Part shown: positions 1-8,245 of the stretch, piece after piece
Numbering within the stretch: position 1 is the first letter of the stretch
How the letters are laid out: every line of letters begins with the position of its first letter
Notes under the pieces: model-generated
The model's input: the letters and a program-made list of their open reading frames with translations, nothing else
The model's database searches: none
What the model was told of the DNA's origin: nothing
Translations under genes and position numbers: made by a program
Origin: Bacteriovorax sp. BSW11_IV
GTDB lineage: Bacteria > Bdellovibrionota > Bacteriovoracia > Bacteriovoracales > Bacteriovoracaceae
DNA length: 54,408 bases
NCBI RefSeq assembly: GCF_000447755.1
Contig: NZ_AUNE01000047.1
Coordinates: forward strand, 1-54,408
Direction of reading: 5' to 3'

Positions 1-2100
1 ATTCTTCTCTTTGTTATTATCTCGTTGATACTTTCTTCTGGCTCTCTTCTTTTCAAAAAAGTTATTCACGATTCAGAGGACAGACTTGCTCGCAGTATTA
101 CGAATGTTCTGTCTCTTTCAATTTCTAGAATAAGTTTCTCAGGTAAATACCACGCTCAAATTTTCACTGAACAGCTCCTTAGAAGAGAACAAGATCTTCT
201 TTACGTTATTATTGTCGATAATAATGGGGAGCCGATTGCAAAGAGTGTTGATGAGACAATTAATGAAAATATTAGCTTTGATGATCTTCAAAGTTTTCTC
301 TTAAAGAAGGTGAGTGATAGTGATTACTACACTCGCTATAGAAAGTGTTGTAATGATCTGTATATTAAAGAAATGATCATGCCCTACCGCGGAAGTTTTG
401 ACCGTTCAATCACTGGGGTCATTGCGGTAGGGATCTCAACCGGTGCCGTGGAGCGAGAGCTCTTCAAAAACAATCTTATTCTCTTGCTCTTAGGTGTCAG
501 CGTTTCATTTGTCGGTATGATCTTTATCTTTATCATATCGAATAAAATCTCATTTCCAGTAAGACAGCTTGCTCTTATTTTCCAAGGTATTCTAAGTCAC
601 GCGCCCATGTCGATTATTGTTCGCGACAAAAAAGGAAAGATTCTTGAGGCCAGTACAGATTTTAGAGATCGCTTCTTCCTTGATAGTGATTCTCGTAAGA
701 ACGACAATATTAAAAATCTTTTTGCCATTAAAGATTTAAGAAAAATTGAAAGCATCGATGAAGAAGTTCTCTTAGAAAAACAAATTGTTAAGCGTGAAAT
801 TTCAATTGATGGAAAAAGAGGAAAAGACTACTTCACTACTTTAACATTTAGTATTGAAGATGTTGAGGCCAAAAGTAGTGAAGAAATTCTTTGTACGATG
901 GCCTTGAACGTAAACGATGAAAGAGCGACTAAAGACGAGCTTGAAAGAAAAACTGCAGAAGCAAGAAAGGCCAGTGAGGCCAAGGGGAATTTCCTTGCGA
1001 CAATGTCTCACGAAATTAGAACTCCTCTAACTTCTATTATTGGTTTCCTTTCACTTCTTAGAGAATCTGAACTTTCAGATGATCAAAAAAATTATGCGGC
1101 CACAGCACTAAATTCAAGTGAGAGCTTGCTGGCCATTATTAATGATATCTTGGACTATTCAAAAATTGAGTCTCAAGAACTTAGTCTTGAAATGATAAGC
1201 TTTTCATTAAAAGACGTTATTTCAGAAATTAGTGATGCATTTACTTTTCAAGCGAAAGAGAAAAACCTTTCAATTGAAACAGTCATTGATGAAGGTCTGC
1301 ATTTTAGAGTTAAAGGTGACCAGGTTCGTTTTAGACAAATTCTTGTCAATCTTGTTGGTAATGCCATTAAATTCACTGAACATGGTGGGATTAAAATTGT
1401 TATCACAAAAGTTGATGACCATAACAATCTACAATGGGTGAGATTTGAAGTTAGAGATACGGGTATTGGATTAAAACCATCTCATTTAGAAGTTATCTTC
1501 GATCGTTTTAGCCAAGCTGACAGCTCTATTGGTAGAAAATTTGGGGGAACAGGTCTAGGTCTTTCAATCTGTAAGCAGCTCGTTCATCTAATGGATGGGA
1601 AAATATGGGCAGAATCTGTTTATGGCGAAGGCGCGAATTTTATTTTCACTCTGCCGTTTGAGAAAGTAGAAGAAGATCTTAATGCAGATAATGTCGCTCA
1701 AGTGTCAGAAGAGCCAGAATCATATATTGGAAAAAAAGTGTTAATTGCTGATGATGAGGAGAGTAACAGAAAGCTTATGGAGCTTTTCTTATCTAAGTTA
1801 AATCTCAATATTGATTTCGCAGAAAACGGACAAGATGCACTGAATATGGTTAATGAAAATAGTTACGATATGGTCTTTATGGATGTTCAGATGCCAGAAA
1901 TGGATGGGATTCAGGCCCTTAAACATATCCGTAAAAATGAGCTAGATAATAATCTGCCAAGACTGCCGATCTACGCATTTACGGCCAACGTCTTCAAAGA
2001 ACAGTTGGATCGCTACTCAGATGAAGGTTTTGATGGACACTTCACTAAGCCTTTTAAGAAAAAAGAATTGATTGAGTTTGTAAAAGAAAAGTTGAAATAA
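1..2100 (+). CDS. Hybrid sensor histidine kinase (5' end outside window)
   Basis: The reading frame is open from the first base, so the true start lies upstream; TTG at 25 is only the first possible start seen. The visible order is: a hydrophobic N-terminal segment, an extracytoplasmic sensor region, a second membrane helix (about nt 470-540), a PAS-like region, HisKA with the phospho-acceptor His in MSHEIRTPL (codon at 1009), and HATPase_c with the N box, DTGIGL and GGTGLGLSIC. It ends in a receiver domain with the phospho-Asp in FMDVQMPEMDG (codon at 1882) and the conserved Lys in TKPF. Such proteins autophosphorylate at the inner membrane and relay to their own receiver, then usually to an Hpt protein. 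The Hpt-REC gene at 10,082-10,930 is a possible partner, but nothing in the sequence proves it. Its ligand cannot be told. Confidence 0.93.
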   Translation: MLLFVIISLILSSGSLLFKKVIHDSEDRLARSITNVLSLSISRISFSGKYHAQIFTEQLLRREQDLLYVIIVDNNGEPIAKSVDETINENISFDDLQSFLLKKVSDSDYYTRYRKCCNDLYIKEMIMPYRGSFDRSITGVIAVGISTGAVERELFKNNLILLLLGVSVSFVGMIFIFIISNKISFPVRQLALIFQGILSHAPMSIIVRDKKGKILEASTDFRDRFFLDSDSRKNDNIKNLFAIKDLRKIESIDEEVLLEKQIVKREISIDGKRGKDYFTTLTFSIEDVEAKSSEEILCTMALNVNDERATKDELERKTAEARKASEAKGNFLATMSHEIRTPLTSIIGFLSLLRESELSDDQKNYAATALNSSESLLAIINDILDYSKIESQELSLEMISFSLKDVISEISDAFTFQAKEKNLSIETVIDEGLHFRVKGDQVRFRQILVNLVGNAIKFTEHGGIKIVITKVDDHNNLQWVRFEVRDTGIGLKPSHLEVIFDRFSQADSSIGRKFGGTGLGLSICKQLVHLMDGKIWAESVYGEGANFIFTLPFEKVEEDLNADNVAQVSEEPESYIGKKVLIADDEESNRKLMELFLSKLNLNIDFAENGQDALNMVNENSYDMVFMDVQMPEMDGIQALKHIRKNELDNNLPRLPIYAFTANVFKEQLDRYSDEGFDGHFTKPFKKKELIEFVKEKLK

Positions 2101-2131
2101 AAAAGGTACCTTCAAGGTACCTTTTTTTTAT
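2100..2131. terminator. Bidirectional intrinsic terminator
   Basis: The arms AAAGGTACC (2102-2110) and GGTACCTTT (2116-2124) flank a 5-nt loop. An A-run lies on the left and a T-run on the right, so the hairpin can stop transcription in both directions. It sits exactly between the converging kinase gene and the metallophosphatase-cytochrome gene and overlaps the latter's stop codon. Confidence 0.9.
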
Positions 2132-3753
2132 TCTGAATATGTTGGACAAGAAACTTTTTTGTAATGAACTTGAAATCTATCTTCGTTAAGCTTTCTTGCA
2201 AGGCCCTTCTCATCTTTATCATACCATTCAGGGGACTGATCAGGATCGTGACAATTTAAACAACTTGATTTAATTTTCTCAGCTCTTTGCTTATCTGTGA
2301 GCTTCACAGGATTACTACTAAATGGGTGTTCACTGTGGACATCGTGGCAATTCATACACTGCACATTTGCAAAATTATGGGCGACCCCATACTTCTTATC
2401 AGTTTCTTGCCAAGTCACAGAGAGCTTTTTCAATTCGTCTTTTTTCATTTCGCGAATCGAACCTGTATTTTTAAAGGCCTTATTAACTTCTGCCCAATAG
2501 GCCTTGCGATGGGCCTCGACTTGATCTGCACTTACATCGTTGAAATCTACGATTTCAGAGGCCTTACTGTAACCTCTAGGATCGAATAATCCCACGCTAT
2601 GGCATTTGATACAATCCGTATTAAAGTGCTCATTGGCCTTTATAAGAGTGGCAAAAGCTACAGAGTGGGGAGTTTCCTGCCAAAACTTATGTTGATCGCT
2701 ATGGCAATCAAGACATGAACTGGCCGGCTCAAATTTTCTAACCGTTGTAGCTCCTGCGAATTGTTCGTTTTGCTCTTCAATTTGTAAGCTTTGGAGCTTT
2801 TCTTTGTGGGAATCAATAAATCCATAGTAAGGATTGTCCGCTAAAAGTTTTGCTACTTCATCTCTCATTTCATGAATTTCGTAGCCATCTTTCTTTGGAT
2901 CGGCCTCAAGACGGATTTCTCCAAGATAGTGGTTTCTTGAGAGGACTTGACCCATTTTTGTTTTTCCAACGACATTAGGCTCTCTTAAAAAGCTTTGAGA
3001 GTGGGCACCAATCACCCAATCGATTTGAGGAAATTGTTTGGCCATGGCCTCATCATATTCAATCCCCGCATGACTTACGACAATAAGTCTTGTGGTGGGA
3101 TCATTTTCTTTTAGGCCATCTTTTTTCATTTCACTAAAAACTGCTGTAAGAGCAGTTGAAGCGGGAAGAAAGTGACTCATAATTTCATTTTCAAGAATTT
3201 TTGGTTCTACAAAACCTGTTAAATAAACAGTCAGGGCCCCATTTTTAATTTTGACCCATTTTTTATGAGGAAATGATTCATCTCTAAGATTGGCCACAAG
3301 GAATTCAAACTTATTCTCTTTTGCCATCTCTTTTAGAAAATCAAACCCCAGAGCAAAGTCCTGATCACCCGGAGTAACATATTTAAGTCCAATTTGTGAT
3401 AGTCCTTTCGCTAAATTTCTAGCGGCGAAAGTTTTAGATTTAATAATTGATTTTGGCAGGACAGAAGAAGGGAAGAATAAATCCCCACTATCCACATAGA
3501 TCACATTAGATGATTCTTGTAATTTTGCAATCTGACCAGCAACTTGAGGTAGTCCACCAAGAGGATGGTGACGGCAGCCACAAGGATGGGTTTCTCCATT
3601 TATATTGTGTGAGAAAACAATGGATAGGGGTTTTCCTTCTTTTTCGACGATGACAGTTGGGCCATCGTCGATTTTTTCAATAAAAGAATTACAACCACCA
3701 AGGGTAAACAGAGCAGCTAAACCAAAAAGAATCCTTCTTTTTTGCTTATTCAT
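2128..3753 (-). CDS. Lipoprotein: metallophosphatase-like domain fused to tetrahaem cytochrome c
   Basis: A signal peptide ends in the lipobox LGGC, so a lipid-anchored periplasmic protein is expected. The N-terminal half follows the 5'-nucleotidase/calcineurin fold: VDSGDLF, VANLRDE, VVSHAG and GAHS correspond to the metal-binding blocks. The first block, normally D-x-H, reads SHNINGE followed by HPCGC, so the usual first Asp is replaced by Asn and metal site 1 may be altered. The C-terminal half carries four CxxCH haem sites (CLDCH, CIKCH, CMNCH, CLNCH), resembling the cytochrome c554 group. It is the last gene of the pal operon, 8 bp after the cpoB-like gene. A role in periplasmic electron transfer is an inference; the substrate of the phosphatase-like domain is unknown. 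Confidence 0.85.
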   Translation of the reverse strand: MNKQKRRILFGLAALFTLGGCNSFIEKIDDGPTVIVEKEGKPLSIVFSHNINGETHPCGCRHHPLGGLPQVAGQIAKLQESSNVIYVDSGDLFFPSSVLPKSIIKSKTFAARNLAKGLSQIGLKYVTPGDQDFALGFDFLKEMAKENKFEFLVANLRDESFPHKKWVKIKNGALTVYLTGFVEPKILENEIMSHFLPASTALTAVFSEMKKDGLKENDPTTRLIVVSHAGIEYDEAMAKQFPQIDWVIGAHSQSFLREPNVVGKTKMGQVLSRNHYLGEIRLEADPKKDGYEIHEMRDEVAKLLADNPYYGFIDSHKEKLQSLQIEEQNEQFAGATTVRKFEPASSCLDCHSDQHKFWQETPHSVAFATLIKANEHFNTDCIKCHSVGLFDPRGYSKASEIVDFNDVSADQVEAHRKAYWAEVNKAFKNTGSIREMKKDELKKLSVTWQETDKKYGVAHNFANVQCMNCHDVHSEHPFSSNPVKLTDKQRAEKIKSSCLNCHDPDQSPEWYDKDEKGLARKLNEDRFQVHYKKVSCPTYSE

Positions 3754-3761
3754 TTTTCACC

Positions 3762-4541
3762 TTATTTTTTGAGAAGGGCCTGTGCCTCCTTGGCCTTTCT
3801 ATGTTTTGGATACTTGGCCACTAGCTCTTCAAGAGTTTGTTTCGCTTCAGCAGATTTTCCTGCTCTTTCGAAAACTTTTGCCAAGAAAAATAATCCGTTC
3901 CCATTATAACCCGACTCAGGGTGTTCTGTGAAAAGACGGCCAAAATAGACCATCGCATCTTTATCGTTCTTTTCAAAATAAGCGATCATCCCCAAATTAT
4001 GGATTAGAGAAGCGCGCTCTGATCCTTTGAATTTTTTAGAATCGAGAAGTGCGATTAATTGGGGTTTGGCCTGGGCATATTTACCATCGCGGTAGTTGGC
4101 GATGGCAATATCGTATGGACTTTTACTTACTTTTTTTTTTGAAGGTGTGGTTCCTGAAATTTTAGAAAGAGAGGCGAGGACTTCTTTGATGTATTTGTCC
4201 TGATCTCCAAGCTTTGATTGGATACTTGTTAAAAGCTCTTTATATGTTTTATTTGATTCCTCTAGAACTAAAATTCTTTCTTGAAGATTTTTTACAACAT
4301 CATTGATGTGCTGGCGCGATGTTTGCCCAGTCTCTTCAATTTGACCAGTGACAAGTCCTAGTCGCTCTTCAATTTGTTGCATTCTTACTGAGGTATCTGC
4401 TGTCAATTTTTGACTTTCTACCATTTGCATAGAGAGATTATCGACAAGCTGTTCTCTTTTAATTTGTTCTTGTGTTTTACAACCAGCACCTAATAGTGCA
4501 GTCATTGATAGAAGGAAAACAAGTGAGCTTTGTTTTCTCAT
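3762..4541 (-). CDS. cpoB: CpoB/YbgF-like TPR lipoprotein
   Basis: The protein (259 aa) has a lipoprotein signal (LLGAGC), then a long coiled-coil region (about residues 25-125), then a C-terminal block of TPR repeats (DAMVYFGRLFTEHPESGYNG and similar). This order of coiled coil then TPR is that of CpoB/YbgF, the Tol-Pal partner that coordinates cell-wall synthesis with outer-membrane constriction. Unlike the usual soluble periplasmic CpoB it appears to be lipid-anchored. The operon context supports the call: pal and a small lipoprotein gene lie just upstream on the same strand. The identity by family is good; a direct orthology claim would need a profile search. Confidence 0.82.
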   Translation of the reverse strand: MRKQSSLVFLLSMTALLGAGCKTQEQIKREQLVDNLSMQMVESQKLTADTSVRMQQIEERLGLVTGQIEETGQTSRQHINDVVKNLQERILVLEESNKTYKELLTSIQSKLGDQDKYIKEVLASLSKISGTTPSKKKVSKSPYDIAIANYRDGKYAQAKPQLIALLDSKKFKGSERASLIHNLGMIAYFEKNDKDAMVYFGRLFTEHPESGYNGNGLFFLAKVFERAGKSAEAKQTLEELVAKYPKHRKAKEAQALLKK

Positions 4542-4565
4542 TGGATGATCTCCCAGAATAGATAA

Positions 4566-4865
4566 TTATAAATTTTCTAAGGCCTTCTTGCGAATGGCCG
4601 TGCTTTCTGCTTTTTCAGAAAACTTCTTAGATAGGATAGCGTATTGTTTCGCCTTATTGAAATATTTTCTGCGATAACTAGACATCGCCTTGATGTAATA
4701 ATACTCGGCCTTTCTATAGGGACCTGGAGCTAAAGTTTGAGCGTTAGATTCTTTTGCGGCCAAGAAAGCGGCCTGGGCAAGATTCATTTCAAGCTTAGGG
4801 CGTGTGGTCGCAAGACCACAGCCCATAAGTAATACGATAAATAGAAAACTAAAGTATTTAAGCAT
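4566..4865 (-). CDS. Small lipoprotein, DUF4398-like
   Basis: This 99-aa protein has a short signal with lipobox LLMGC followed by an alanine- and lysine-rich helical region (NLAQAAFLAAKESNAQ, then APGPYRKAEYYYIKA). The spacing of small and charged residues matches DUF4398, a periplasmic helical-hairpin family often found beside OmpA/Pal genes. It lies 2 bp after pal and 24 bp before the cpoB-like gene and is surely cotranscribed. A structural role in the Pal/cell-wall complex is an inference from position only. Confidence 0.75.
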   Translation of the reverse strand: MLKYFSFLFIVLLMGCGLATTRPKLEMNLAQAAFLAAKESNAQTLAPGPYRKAEYYYIKAMSSYRRKYFNKAKQYAILSKKFSEKAESTAIRKKALENL

Positions 4866-4867
4866 TA

Positions 4868-5386
4868 TTATTTAGCTGTAACTACGAAGTTTCCTCTTCT
4901 GTTTTGTGACCAAGCATCTTCAGCGTGACCGAAAGCAACTGGTCTCATTTTACCAAAAGAGATCGTTGTAATTCTTTTTCCTTCAACACCCATAGCTACT
5001 AGGTAATCCTTAACAGCAGAAGCTCTTTTTTCTCCAAGAGCAAGGTTGAACTGAACTCCACCTCTTTCATCACAGTGACCTTCAACTTGTACTTCTACAG
5101 TTGGGTTTGCTTTAAGAAAAGATGCGTTAGCTTCAAGGGCTTCTCTTGTATCAGATCTAAGAGTTGCAGAGTTGAAGTCGAAATATACAGTTCTTAGGCT
5201 TCCAGCTTTTCCAGAGTCGCTATCAGCGTTAAGTTCGATACTAAGACCGTCATTTACTGCACCCATATCTGTAGATTGACCAGCAGCAGCTGATTCATCG
5301 CCTTTTTTCTGAGTTGAGCTACATCCTGTTAGAGAAAGAGCAGCAGTTAACAAAATTGTTAGAGCAAATGGTTTCAAATTCTTCAT
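4868..5386 (-). CDS. pal: Peptidoglycan-associated lipoprotein Pal
   Basis: The protein (172 aa) has a lipoprotein signal (LSLTGCSS), a short disordered linker and a C-terminal OmpA domain starting at VYFDFNSATL. The peptidoglycan-binding signature is present: EGHCDERGG, then FNLALGEKRA, with the final NRRGNFVV. Pal anchors the outer membrane to diaminopimelate in the cell wall and works with TolB. It is first in a four-gene minus-strand operon with DUF4398, the cpoB-like gene and a metallophosphatase/cytochrome. A good ribosome-binding site (GAGGAGAAT on the coding strand) precedes the ATG. tolA, tolB, tolQ and tolR are not in the window. Confidence 0.95.
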   Translation of the reverse strand: MKNLKPFALTILLTAALSLTGCSSTQKKGDESAAAGQSTDMGAVNDGLSIELNADSDSGKAGSLRTVYFDFNSATLRSDTREALEANASFLKANPTVEVQVEGHCDERGGVQFNLALGEKRASAVKDYLVAMGVEGKRITTISFGKMRPVAFGHAEDAWSQNRRGNFVVTAK

Positions 5387-5488
5387 AGATTCTCCTCAAT
5401 GAGTTTGATTATTACCAAGATATCAAAAATTATGTATCATTAATATATGATTATACTAGAAAAATGCCCTCTGTGAAAAGGAATACAA

Positions 5489-8233
5489 ATGTTCTTATTC
5501 TTGCCCAAAAAGCTCAAGTACTGGGCCCTTGCTCTTCTTGTTTTTAATTCAATCCCTACCTCAGCAAAAAATATTCAAACATATAATCTTGAAGTGGAAA
5601 CAAACTATGGAACTCTTAGTTTCAAGGCCCATGCTGATAGTGATCAAAAAAATTATGTGGCCCGTGTTTTTGCAATTTTAAAAGAAGATGCGCCTAAAAT
5701 TGTCGACTATTTCCAATATGCACCTTCTGAGGCCACCCATATCGTACTTGATAGCGACGCAACAATCTCCAATGGCTCCGCAACAGTTTTTCCGGCCAAT
5801 GTGATGGAGCTCTTTGTAACAACACCTAGAGCAATGGAGCATTTATCTCGCAATAACGATCCCATTCGTGCCCTTGTTATCCACGAATTCACTCATATGG
5901 TTCACCTTGATCAAACTCGTGGGGTTCTGAAGTTTTTGAAAGATACTTTTGGATCAATTGGAAAGTTAGGAGGGGTCACTCCGCGTTGGTTTACTGAAGG
6001 TGTGGCAACATGGGCCGAAAGTTTCTTCACTCCCTATGGGCGCCTTAAAAATGATTTGATGAAATTGGAACTTGCTGCTCGTATGCTTGATAACAATTAC
6101 TGTCAAACAATAGATTGTTTGGATGCTCCTGGCGAGTATCCAAATGGGCAATACGCATATTGGACAGGAGGATTTTTCTTAGATTATTTAGAACAGAAAA
6201 AACCTGGAACAATTCAATGTTTGATTTTTGATAACTCATCTCAATTTGTTTTTATGCTCAATCACTCTTTCTTCAAGTGTACTGGGCAAAAGGCCTCTGA
6301 CAATTTTAAAGAATTTAGACAGCATTTTGTTGAACAATACGCTAAAAGTGAAAAAAATCCTTATAGTTCACTCACTCAAATAAATGTAAAAGAGAAATTT
6401 CCAGTTTGGCAGTCTGGATTTGAAGTGATTGAAGGCAATGTGCACTTCATTTCAAAAGACGATAAATACTATTACAAAAATATCTTAAGCGAGGCCCATC
6501 ACACAAAAGAGCTCGTGAAATATGATATTGAAAATATCGAAAGGGCCACAGATTATTCTAAAAAACAAAAGAGTGTGATTTATACCGCTCTTGAAGAAAT
6601 GAGAACTGATAGTAAGCGTCTTGTCCTTGGTCAAAATGAAAGAATAATTCTAGCAAAAGGAGAGTCCAAGGCGGTTTTTGAGATTGAAAATAATAGATTT
6701 ATTACTTTCAACTATAATGACAATGTTTGGACGATAAATGAAGGGGACAATGTTTTGTATAAAGACGAGCCCTTTGTTCATTATGAACAAATCATTCCTT
6801 TGCAATTTGATGACAAAACTTTCTTTTTATTTAAAGCGAATTTCTTAACTGGAGCACAAGAGGAAATTAGTGAGTGGAAAATCTATTCCATGGCATCAAA
6901 AACTCTGATTCCTCTGCATATTTCCGATTCACGCTTCCTTTTTAATTGCGACGCCACAATTGTTCTTGGTAAGAAAGATGGTGAAATCGAGGCCATTGAT
7001 TTAAGAAAAATGGATCTTTCAATTGGACACTTAGAATCGTGGATAAGTGAAATTGTTGAATCTCGTGTCGATGGTAACGATCTTTATATGCTTTTAAAAA
7101 GCGATCCTACGAAAATTTATAAAAAAGAAAACTTTTGTTTAGAAATTAAAAATCTTGTGCCAAGTGAAGATGGAAGAGAAATTTTAAATTTTTCGAAATC
7201 TGATTTCACTGAGGCCATTGATTCACAACAAAACTATGCTCCCTATAAGTATTTCTGGCCACATTACTGGATGTTCTATGGTAATGCCGGCACAGATACA
7301 CTCGATTCAATTTCTATCTTTACAACTTTTAATGATCCCCTCGATAGACATTTATTTGGAGCGAATCTTTCATACTACTATGATATAGAAAAATGGGCCC
7401 CAGGGCTCTCTTATACCTATATTCCGAATTCTTGGTGGACAAGTATTGATTATAGTAAAAAATTCTATGACAACTCACTATCTGCAAAAGAAAACTCAGA
7501 AGAAAGTACCAATGTAAAACTTGGGTATGATTTTGAGTTTGTTCACATTGACCTTACCCCTGGAGTTCAGCTTTCTTACAGCTCACGCAACGATAATTTT
7601 GACAATGGAAAAAGTCACGATGTGGGAGTTTTTGCAAGAGGTGTAGTTAGACCCTATCTTGCTCAAGACCTCGTTCAAGAGGGGAGCTTTTTGATTTCAG
7701 CTTTTCAAAGAAAACAAGATAATTATAAGTCTTATAGAGGCTATGAGCTTTACTCAAAATTCAATCTAGGGCCCTTGCCAAGTCTGAAAATCGATATCGA
7801 AGGAACTTACGGTCACCTTGATAAGAAAACAAATCGTCACGGTATCCTATATGGCGGGGGTTATAATCAGAATCTGTACTCATTCTACGGTCTTGATTAT
7901 TCAGATCTTTTTGGAAATGAATTATGGACAACAAGGGCCAAATTTTACTTCAATGTTCTCAAACCATATCGCGGGTATGATCTTTTTCCAGGTTTCATAA
8001 AAGAAGTGGATGTCATTGCAGGAACTGATTATGCGAGAGCAAATTATTTAGTCGTGAAAAATAAATTGAAAACTAATGATACGATTCAATCGTATTATTT
8101 AGGTGCTAGAATGAAGACTTTAGTAGGATATTTGGCACCAGTTGATGTGGAAGTCATTTTTTCAACAATTAACGATGAAGACTATGGAAGAGTGAACTCT
8201 GGATTTATTAAAATCAATAGTCCACTCTTTTAA
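5489..8233 (+). CDS. Secreted gluzincin-like metallopeptidase with C-terminal outer-membrane-type region
   Basis: The gene encodes 914 aa. The ATG at 5489 follows the ribosome-binding site AAAAGGA, and a signal peptide (KYWALALLVFNS, cleaved near SAKN) is present. Around residue 132 there is VIHEFTHMVHLD, an HExxH zinc site, followed by RWFTEGVATWAESFF, which supplies a plausible third-ligand Glu as in the peptidase MA/gluzincin group. The middle region has repeated beta-rich blocks like a TolB/WD40-type propeller. From about residue 590 the sequence is rich in aromatic, alternating beta strands (SYYYDIEKWAPG and similar) and ends in Phe, as outer-membrane barrels do. It is probably a surface or outer-membrane protease-like protein; its substrate is unknown. 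It is divergent from pal, with about 100 bp between them. Confidence 0.75.
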   Translation: MFLFLPKKLKYWALALLVFNSIPTSAKNIQTYNLEVETNYGTLSFKAHADSDQKNYVARVFAILKEDAPKIVDYFQYAPSEATHIVLDSDATISNGSATVFPANVMELFVTTPRAMEHLSRNNDPIRALVIHEFTHMVHLDQTRGVLKFLKDTFGSIGKLGGVTPRWFTEGVATWAESFFTPYGRLKNDLMKLELAARMLDNNYCQTIDCLDAPGEYPNGQYAYWTGGFFLDYLEQKKPGTIQCLIFDNSSQFVFMLNHSFFKCTGQKASDNFKEFRQHFVEQYAKSEKNPYSSLTQINVKEKFPVWQSGFEVIEGNVHFISKDDKYYYKNILSEAHHTKELVKYDIENIERATDYSKKQKSVIYTALEEMRTDSKRLVLGQNERIILAKGESKAVFEIENNRFITFNYNDNVWTINEGDNVLYKDEPFVHYEQIIPLQFDDKTFFLFKANFLTGAQEEISEWKIYSMASKTLIPLHISDSRFLFNCDATIVLGKKDGEIEAIDLRKMDLSIGHLESWISEIVESRVDGNDLYMLLKSDPTKIYKKENFCLEIKNLVPSEDGREILNFSKSDFTEAIDSQQNYAPYKYFWPHYWMFYGNAGTDTLDSISIFTTFNDPLDRHLFGANLSYYYDIEKWAPGLSYTYIPNSWWTSIDYSKKFYDNSLSAKENSEESTNVKLGYDFEFVHIDLTPGVQLSYSSRNDNFDNGKSHDVGVFARGVVRPYLAQDLVQEGSFLISAFQRKQDNYKSYRGYELYSKFNLGPLPSLKIDIEGTYGHLDKKTNRHGILYGGGYNQNLYSFYGLDYSDLFGNELWTTRAKFYFNVLKPYRGYDLFPGFIKEVDVIAGTDYARANYLVVKNKLKTNDTIQSYYLGARMKTLVGYLAPVDVEVIFSTINDEDYGRVNSGFIKINSPLF

Positions 8234-8245
8234 GAAGAATTAAAT

